Shown one piece after another: positions 33,289-37,378 of a stretch of DNA of 37,378 bases. This DNA is from Alphaproteobacteria bacterium (lineage in GTDB: Bacteria > Pseudomonadota > Alphaproteobacteria > GCA-2731375). Each line of letters begins with the position of its first letter. Positions within the stretch are counted from its first letter, which is position 1. Made by a program: the position numbers and the translations under genes. Under the pieces are notes generated by a model that saw nothing but the letters and a program-made list of their open reading frames with translations, was not told the origin of the DNA and did not search any database. Location: contig JASLMH010000028.1 of assembly GCA_030746635.1 (NCBI GenBank), forward strand, positions 1-37,378, written 5' to 3'.

Positions 33289-33791
33289 GCACGGCCCTTC
33301 GCTATCTCGGGCAAGGTTTCGTCTACGCGGCGTTCGCGCTGATCCTGGGTTATTTCGCCAGCCTGCCTACCTATACCCATTTCCCGCCCGACCAGGCCCT
33401 GATCAAGCTCAGCCTGGCGCACGGGGCCGACCGCAAGGGCGGTTGCCGCCGGCGCAGCCAGGAAGAGCTGCGGAAACTGGCGCCGAACATGCGCCGGCCG
33501 ATGGACTGCCCGCGCCAACGCCTACCGGTGCTGATCGAACTGGAGATCGACGGCAGCCTGCTGTACCGCGACAGCCTGCCGCCCACCGGTCTCGCGGGCG
33601 ACGGCCCGTCGCAGGTCTATCAGCGCTTCGCGGTGGCGCCGGGCCGCCATGCCGTGGTGGCCCGCCTGCGGGACAGCGATCGCCGGGACGGTTTCGACTA
33701 CGAACACAGCGAACAGATCGAGTTGGCGGCCGGGCAGAGCCTGGCCATCGACTTCCGTTCCGAGATGGGCGGGTTCATACTCCGGCGGTGA
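33285..33791 (+). CDS. Membrane-anchored protein of unknown function in the oxidoreductase operon
   Basis: This 168-residue protein has one N-terminal hydrophobic helix (about 8-28, GQGFVYAAFALILGYFASLP) and a periplasmic, probably beta-rich domain. Two cysteines, Cys54 and Cys75, lie in GADRKGGCRRRSQEEL and RRPMDCPRQRLPV and could form a disulfide or bind metal. I do not recognise the family. ATGA overlap with the cytochrome b fusion gene shows translational coupling, so it is probably a dedicated partner or assembly factor of that protein. It is the last tightly coupled gene before a 45-base gap to the hemerythrin gene. Confidence 0.75.
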   Translation: MSTALRYLGQGFVYAAFALILGYFASLPTYTHFPPDQALIKLSLAHGADRKGGCRRRSQEELRKLAPNMRRPMDCPRQRLPVLIELEIDGSLLYRDSLPPTGLAGDGPSQVYQRFAVAPGRHAVVARLRDSDRRDGFDYEHSEQIELAAGQSLAIDFRSEMGGFILRR

Positions 33792-33836
33792 ACGATTGCC
33801 GACCGGCGTGTTAGGGGATGACCGGAGCAACTTACT

Positions 33837-34265
33837 ATGGCCTTGATTGCTTGGCAGCTGGAATTCGAGACGGGGATTACCTCGGTCGATCATGAGCACC
33901 GTGAAATGGTCGAACTCCTGAACCACCTTCACGGCGAACTGGGCGCGCAACCCGACGGGGAGGCGGTGGCGGACTTCCTGGGCGAGGTCTACGCCAACAT
34001 CTCGGCGCATTTCGCGCTCGAGGAAAAGATCATGCGCGATACCGGCTACGACGACTATCAGCCGCACAAGGAAAACCACGAGCAGCTGTTGGACGAAATC
34101 CGCGATATCATGGACGAGCAGGCCGCCGGCAACTATGCCAACGCGCCGGATCTGCTGGCCGGCCGCTTGAAGAGCTGGTTCGAGGAGCATTTCAGTTGCT
34201 TCGATGCTCGGCTGGGCCATCTGACCGACCAACCCGGCGGCGATAGGGCAATGGAGAAGACCTGA
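33837..34265 (+). CDS. Bacteriohemerythrin
   Basis: This 142-residue four-helix diiron protein has all seven ligands visible: His21 (VDHEHREMVELLN), His58 and Glu62 (HFALEEKIM), His77 and His81 (HKENHEQLL), and His118 and Asp123 (HFSCFDARLG). The family binds O2 reversibly and many members also bind NO. Following an NO-type oxidoreductase operon, a role in buffering O2 or NO is reasonable but inferred. GGAG lies 10 bases before the ATG at 33837. Its stop overlaps the GST start (TGATG). Confidence 0.92.
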   Translation: MALIAWQLEFETGITSVDHEHREMVELLNHLHGELGAQPDGEAVADFLGEVYANISAHFALEEKIMRDTGYDDYQPHKENHEQLLDEIRDIMDEQAAGNYANAPDLLAGRLKSWFEEHFSCFDARLGHLTDQPGGDRAMEKT

Positions 34266-34876
34266 TGGGGAAATTGCAGATCTACGGCGTCACCCGGTCG
34301 CGGGCGATGCGGGCCTTGTGGCTGGCCAACGAGTTGGGCCTCGATTTCGTACAGCATGAATTGAATTTCGCCGGCGGCGACCTCGAAACCGTCGACTATC
34401 GCGCCATCAACCCGAACGCCAGAATCCCGGCCATCGACGACGACGGCTTCCGGCTTTGGGAATCCATGGCGATCAATCTCTACCTGGCGAAGAAGCACGG
34501 TGGCGAGTTGGCGCCGCGCGATCCGCGGGAGGAAGCACTGGCCCTGCAATGGAGCTTCTGGGTAATGGCCGAGGTCGAAAAACCGACCTTGAACGTGTTG
34601 TTCAACCGGGTGCTCAGACCCGAGGAAGAGCGCGATAGCGCCGTCGCCGATCAGGCCGAACAGGAGCTACAGCGGCCACTGGCGGTGCTGAACGGTGCGC
34701 TGGAAGGCCGGGATTGGCTGGTTGGCGACCGCTTCACCGTCGCCGACCTGAACGTCGCCGCGGTGTTGGCCTGGGCCAAGATGGGGCAATTGGACATGGC
34801 CGCCTGGCCGGCCCTGACGGCCTGGCTGGACCGCTGCCTGTCGCGGCCGGCCGTGGCCAAGACCATGGCGGGATAG
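34265..34876 (+). CDS. Glutathione S-transferase family protein
   Basis: This 203-residue cytosolic GST has an N-terminal thioredoxin-like domain beginning KLQIYGVTRSRAMRALWLAN, the glutathione-contact cis-Pro segment NPNARIPAIDDDG, and WESMAINLYLAKKH. The all-helical C-terminal domain has the capping-box region DRFTVADLNVAAVL. Ser or Thr near residue 10-12 is the probable catalytic residue. The substrate is unknown. It is coupled to the bacteriohemerythrin by TGATG, and with NO chemistry nearby a role with S-nitrosoglutathione is thinkable but unsupported. Confidence 0.85.
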   Translation: MGKLQIYGVTRSRAMRALWLANELGLDFVQHELNFAGGDLETVDYRAINPNARIPAIDDDGFRLWESMAINLYLAKKHGGELAPRDPREEALALQWSFWVMAEVEKPTLNVLFNRVLRPEEERDSAVADQAEQELQRPLAVLNGALEGRDWLVGDRFTVADLNVAAVLAWAKMGQLDMAAWPALTAWLDRCLSRPAVAKTMAG

Positions 34877-34911
34877 CGCCGAACGCCGAACGCCGAATAC
34901 CGGAAACGAAG

Positions 34912-34944
34912 AACCCGCCGGGCAGGGAGGCGGCCTGGCGGGTT
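34912..34944. terminator. Bidirectional hairpin between convergent GST and hemA
   Basis: AACCCGCC (34912-34919) pairs perfectly with GGCGGGTT (34937-34944), extended inward by three pairs including one G-T. The flanks are only mildly T-rich, so it is a moderate bidirectional terminator for the two convergent genes. Just upstream, CGCCGAA is repeated three times in tandem (about 34877-34897). Confidence 0.5.
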
Positions 34945-34982
34945 GGTCGTCCGCGCCCCTTGGCGGGGGCCGGAAATGTGCT

Positions 34983-35563
34983 CTATGCGGCCTGTTGCAG
35001 CGCCAATTGTCCCCAGACGTCCTGCAATGCCGCGACCAGTTGGTCCATCAGGGCATCGTCGTGCCAGGGCGAGGGGGTGATCCGCAGCCTCTCGGTGCCG
35101 CGCGGCACCGTCGGGTAGTTGATCGGCTGGATGTAGATGCCATGCCGCTCCATCAGCATGTCGGTGGCCTGCTTGCAGCGGACCGGGTCGCCGACCAGCA
35201 GCGGCACGATATGGGTCACCGATGGCATCACCGGCGGGCCGCCTGCTTGCCGTGCAATTTCGCCAGTTCCCCTTCCAGCAGCACGTGCTTGTGGGTGGTG
35301 CCGGAGATGTTGCGGGTGCCGCCCGAACCGGCGCCCATATCCTCGGCCGCCTGGCACAGCGCCGCGATCACCACCGGGTTCTGCCCCATGCCCAGATAGT
35401 CGTTGGAGCACCAGACCACCACGTCCCGGGTGCCCTCGCCTTCATAGTTGACGGCATGCGGGAAATTGCCGGCCTCGCGGGCCAAATCGGCGAAAACGCG
35501 ATAGCGCCCTTCGGCGCGGATCTTGTCGACCGACTGCTGAAAAAGCGCCTCGTAGTCCATCAT
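34983..35563 (-). pseudogene. hemA: 5-Aminolevulinate synthase with large internal deletion and frame shift
   Basis: The N-terminal 109 or so residues are intact: [54 protein letters not shown] and [10 protein letters not shown], ending at about 35235. The sequence then jumps, in another frame, to [36 protein letters not shown] and ITPSPWHDD, the normal C-terminus ending at 34983. A normal enzyme is about 400 residues, so roughly 210 are missing, including the pyridoxal-phosphate lysine. In the first frame translation stops at 35228. The start has GGGGGAAG upstream and an FNR-type box. It could be a decayed second hemA once dedicated to heme d1 supply, or an assembly collapse; C4-pathway bacteria need one intact copy elsewhere. 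Confidence 0.88.
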
Positions 35564-35605
35564 GTCTTCCCCCGATGGTCGGTTGCCCATGATTTGCTCA
35601 TTGGC

Positions 35606-35646
35606 AGTATGCCCGGCGGGCGGAACAGGGCCTTGATCGTCGTCAA
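35606..35646 (-). promoter_or_regulatory. FNR-type box and -10 for hemA (divergent from nirLGHJ)
   Basis: TTGATCGTCGTCAA (35633-35646) is a TTGA-N6-TCAA palindrome. On the minus strand CATACT (35606-35611) matches the -10 consensus at four of six positions, within one base of ideal class-II spacing, giving a start near 35598 and a leader of about 35 bases. No comparable -10 is visible for the plus strand, although the box could also serve the nir genes. Confidence 0.7.
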
Positions 35647-35708
35647 AGATTTTCGATTCGCCGTGGCCCGCACTAGGCGCGAACGGTTCGGGTGCTGCCA
35701 TCGGCAAA

Positions 35709-35855
35709 GTGGAGCCGGGCCGATGTCCCGCCGCCGCCACGCAACAGCCTTGCCGCCGCATCGGCCGGCGTCAGGAAAACCGCGGTGGACAGGCGCCGAT
35801 CGAACTGCCGCTCGAGGCCGAGTACCATATCGACCTGGGGTTCGCGCTGCCATGA
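35709..35855 (+). other. Possible small gene or 3' remnant overlapping nirL
   Basis: A frame open from 35637 ends at the TGA at 35853-35855, forming an ATGA overlap with nirL. Its last residues, APIELPLEAEYHIDLGFALP, look like real protein, while the upstream part is arginine-rich and unconvincing. The only usable start is a GTG at 35709. It may be the tail of a gene formerly coupled to nirL, such as another nir gene, left after the rearrangement that also damaged hemA. Very uncertain. Confidence 0.3.
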
Positions 35856-36364
35856 TCCCGGATGCCACCGATCGCCGCCTGCTCGCCGCCCTGACCGACG
35901 GCCTGCCCCTGGTCTCGCGGCCCTACGCCGAAATCGGCGCGCCGATCGGCCTCGACGAGAGCCAGGTGATCGAACGGCTGACGGCGTTGTCCGAGGCCGG
36001 CGTGATCCGCCGCCTGGGCCTGATCGTCCGCCACCACGAACTGGGCTATCGCGCCAACGCCATGGCGGTCTGGGACGCCCCGGACGAGCGCGCCGACGAG
36101 TTGGGCCGGCGCCTGGCGGCCTATCCCTTCGTCACCCTGTGCTATCGCCGGCGCCGGCGGCCGCCCAGTTGGCCGTACAATCTGTTCTGCATGGTGCACG
36201 GCAAGGAACGCGGCGTGGTGCGGGCGCAGATCGCCCGGCTGATCGAGGAAAACCAGCTGGGCGAACTGCCCCACGAGGTATTGTTCAGCGGCAAGCGCTA
36301 CAAGCAGTGCGGCGCCCGTTTCGTCGGCCGGCACGAGGCCGAAGCGGGCCGGAGGGCCGGCTGA
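35852..36364 (+). CDS. nirL: Siroheme decarboxylase subunit, NirL-type (Lrp/AsnC family)
   Basis: This 170-residue AsnC-like protein has an N-terminal winged helix (RRLLAALTDGLPLVSRPYAE) and the ferredoxin-like domain with IRRLGLIVRHHELGYRANAM, TLCYRRRRRPPSWPYNLFCM and VHGKERGVVRAQI, diagnostic of NirL-type proteins. NirD/L/G/H proteins convert siroheme to 12,18-didecarboxysiroheme for heme d1; they are enzymes despite their regulator fold. It is coupled to the next gene by TGATG. The assignment to L rather than H rests on motif wording from memory. Confidence 0.88.
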   Translation: MIPDATDRRLLAALTDGLPLVSRPYAEIGAPIGLDESQVIERLTALSEAGVIRRLGLIVRHHELGYRANAMAVWDAPDERADELGRRLAAYPFVTLCYRRRRRPPSWPYNLFCMVHGKERGVVRAQIARLIEENQLGELPHEVLFSGKRYKQCGARFVGRHEAEAGRRAG

Positions 36365-36807
36365 TGGATGCTCTCGACCGCCACATCATCAACGGCCTGC
36401 AGGGCGGCTTCCCGATCTCCGAGCGACCCTACGCCGAGGCGGCGGCGGACCTGGGCATCGAGGAAGCGGAATTGCTGGATCGCCTGCGCCGGCTGACCGA
36501 GGATCGGCTGCTGAGCCGCTTCGGCCCGATGTATCACGCCGAGCGCATCGGCGGCGCCCTGACCCTGGCGGCGATGGCGGTGCCCGAGGGGCGGTTCGAG
36601 CAGGTCGCCGAACTGGTCAACGCCAAGCCGGAGGTGGCGCACAACTATGCCCGCGATCACCGCCTGAACATGTGGTTCGTGCTGGCCACCGAAAAGCCCG
36701 AGCGCATCGCCGAGGTGATCGCCGACATCGAGGCCGAGACCGGCCTGGCCGTGCACGACATGCCGAAGCGCCAGGAGTTCTTCGTCGGCCTGAGGTTCCA
36801 GGCATGA
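36364..36807 (+). CDS. nirG: Siroheme decarboxylase subunit, NirG/NirD-type (Lrp/AsnC family)
   Basis: This 147-residue AsnC-like protein is the complementary partner type. Marks are IINGLQGGFPISERPYAEAA, then LSRFGPMYHAERIGGALTL and VAHNYARDHRLNMWFVLATE, as in NirD and NirG. Siroheme decarboxylases work as heterodimers of one D/G-type and one L/H-type chain. Only one D/G-type gene is present in this cluster while two L/H-type genes flank it, so the label nirG versus nirD is open. TGATG and ATGA overlaps couple it to both neighbours. Confidence 0.85.
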   Translation: MDALDRHIINGLQGGFPISERPYAEAAADLGIEEAELLDRLRRLTEDRLLSRFGPMYHAERIGGALTLAAMAVPEGRFEQVAELVNAKPEVAHNYARDHRLNMWFVLATEKPERIAEVIADIEAETGLAVHDMPKRQEFFVGLRFQA

Positions 36808-37286
36808 CCGGCCTGGACGACATCGATCGGCGCATCATCGTCGCCACCCAGGCCGGCCTGCCGCTGGTCGCCGACCCCTACCGGGCGGTGGCGGAGGAGT
36901 TGGGCCTGGCCGCCGACGAGGTCATGCGGCGGCTGCGGGCGATGCTGGATGCCGGCGTGATCCGCCGCATTGGCGCGGTGCCGAACCACTATGCCCTGGG
37001 TTACCGCGCCAACGGCATGTCGGTCTGGGACGTGCCGGAGGCCGACATCGGCGACCTCGGCGCCCGGGTCGGGGCCCTGGATTTCGTCTCCCACTGCTAT
37101 CACCGACCGCGCCATCCGCCGCAGTGGCCGTACAACCTGTTTGCCATGGTGCACGGCCGCGACCGCGACGAAGTGGCCCGGATGGTGGCCCGCATCGCCG
37201 CGTTGCTGGGGCCGGCCGACCGTGGCCACGAGATCCTCTACAGTACCCGGATCCTGAAAAAGACCGGCCTGCGGCTGGTCGCCTGA
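36804..37286 (+). CDS. nirH: Siroheme decarboxylase subunit, NirH-type (Lrp/AsnC family)
   Basis: This 160-residue protein closely resembles NirL but carries the NirH wording IRRIGAVPNHYALGYRANGM, VSHCYHRPRHPPQWPYNLF and AMVHGRDRDEVARM. It acts with the G-type subunit in decarboxylating siroheme in the cytoplasm. It overlaps the previous gene by ATGA and is 11 bases from nirJ, whose product performs the following heme d1 step. The presence of the set implies that the organism makes a cd1 nitrite reductase (NirS), which is not in the window. Confidence 0.9.
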   Translation: MTGLDDIDRRIIVATQAGLPLVADPYRAVAEELGLAADEVMRRLRAMLDAGVIRRIGAVPNHYALGYRANGMSVWDVPEADIGDLGARVGALDFVSHCYHRPRHPPQWPYNLFAMVHGRDRDEVARMVARIAALLGPADRGHEILYSTRILKKTGLRLVA

Positions 37287-37297
37287 GGGGAGGGACG

Positions 37298-37378
37298 ATG
37301 TTTCGCATCAGCCAATACATGCAGGAGCTGCAATCGCCCACGCCCCTGGGGCCGAAGCGCAAGCCGCCGGGGCCGGTG
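37298..37378 (+). CDS. nirJ: Heme d1 biosynthesis radical SAM protein NirJ, N-terminal fragment
   Basis: Only 27 residues lie inside the window: MFRISQYMQEL, then SPTPLGPKRKPPGPV. This is the conserved N-terminus just before the radical SAM CxxxCxxC motif of NirJ, which replaces propionates of didecarboxysiroheme by keto groups. The ATG at 37298 follows GGGGAGGGACG, a strong ribosome site, 11 bases after nirH. The gene runs off the right edge. Confidence 0.85.
   Translation, partial: MFRISQYMQELQSPTPLGPKRKPPGPV

Noticed and set aside
35852-37286. Three Lrp/AsnC transcription regulators
   Set aside because: They have the specific NirL/G/H sequence patterns and lead into nirJ, so they are siroheme decarboxylase subunits.
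1-37378. CRISPR array, insertion sequence, prophage or integrase
   Set aside because: I saw no regularly spaced repeats, transposase or integrase motifs, or terminal inverted repeats. The tRNA-Pro is not followed by a partial tRNA copy or an integrase gene.

Overview
The window is GC-rich, densely coded DNA that looks like the chromosome of an alphaproteobacterium, probably a facultatively denitrifying member of the Rhodospirillales. The evidence is a C4-type 5-aminolevulinate synthase (hemA) remnant, DUF1491 and DUF2007 proteins, a polyprenyl diphosphate synthase divergent from a TrmN6-type methyltransferase, ubiquinone genes, and many ATGA or TGATG overlaps between neighbours. I made no taxonomic search, so the assignment is inference.

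Region 1 (1-10.5 kb) is catabolism and housekeeping. It holds a LysR-type regulator (cut by the window edge) divergent from a gamma-butyrobetaine-hydroxylase/TmpA-like dioxygenase and an HD-domain partner, then an orphan Hpt-like protein, a fused indolepyruvate:ferredoxin oxidoreductase and an amidase. A minus-strand run follows: ygfZ, tag, DUF1491 and an amidohydrolase.

Region 2 (10.6-16.5 kb) is a surface-polysaccharide cluster read from a good sigma70-like promoter: GT9, GT2 and GT4 glycosyltransferases and an AsnB-type amidotransferase, followed by a dihydroorotase-family protein.

Region 3 (16.5-26.1 kb) is quinone and selenium metabolism. An AcuI-type reductase precedes a perfect FNR-type box and the operon ubiT-ubiU-ubiV-ubiD-selD, the oxygen-independent ubiquinone hydroxylation system plus selenophosphate synthetase. 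SelD is itself a selenoprotein with an in-frame TGA at 21937. Then come trmN6-like, DUF2007, ispB, a DehI-like protein and tRNA-Pro(CGG) with a strong terminator.

Region 4 (26.1-37.4 kb) is nitrogen-oxide respiration and is the most interesting part. Two perfect TTGA-N6-TCAA boxes, each with a -10 at class-II spacing, precede a small membrane protein and then a heme-copper oxidoreductase operon. The operon encodes a 56-residue membrane peptide, a CuA subunit II, a subunit I, a heme O synthase, an SCO protein, a cytochrome b / two [4Fe-4S] / MvhD-like fusion, an unknown anchored protein, a bacteriohemerythrin and a GST. Subunit I keeps all heme and CuB histidines but has Gln instead of the oxidase cross-linked Tyr, so it is more likely a nitric oxide reductase of the sNOR/eNOR kind than an O2 reductase. 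Next is a hemA copy with a large internal deletion behind a fourth box, divergent from nirL-nirG-nirH-nirJ, which make heme d1 for cd1 nitrite reductase.

Taken together, the anaerobic ubiquinone genes, the tyrosine-less CuA oxidoreductase, the hemA copy and the heme d1 genes look like one low-oxygen/NO regulon. FNR/DNR-type boxes tie at least four of its transcription units together.
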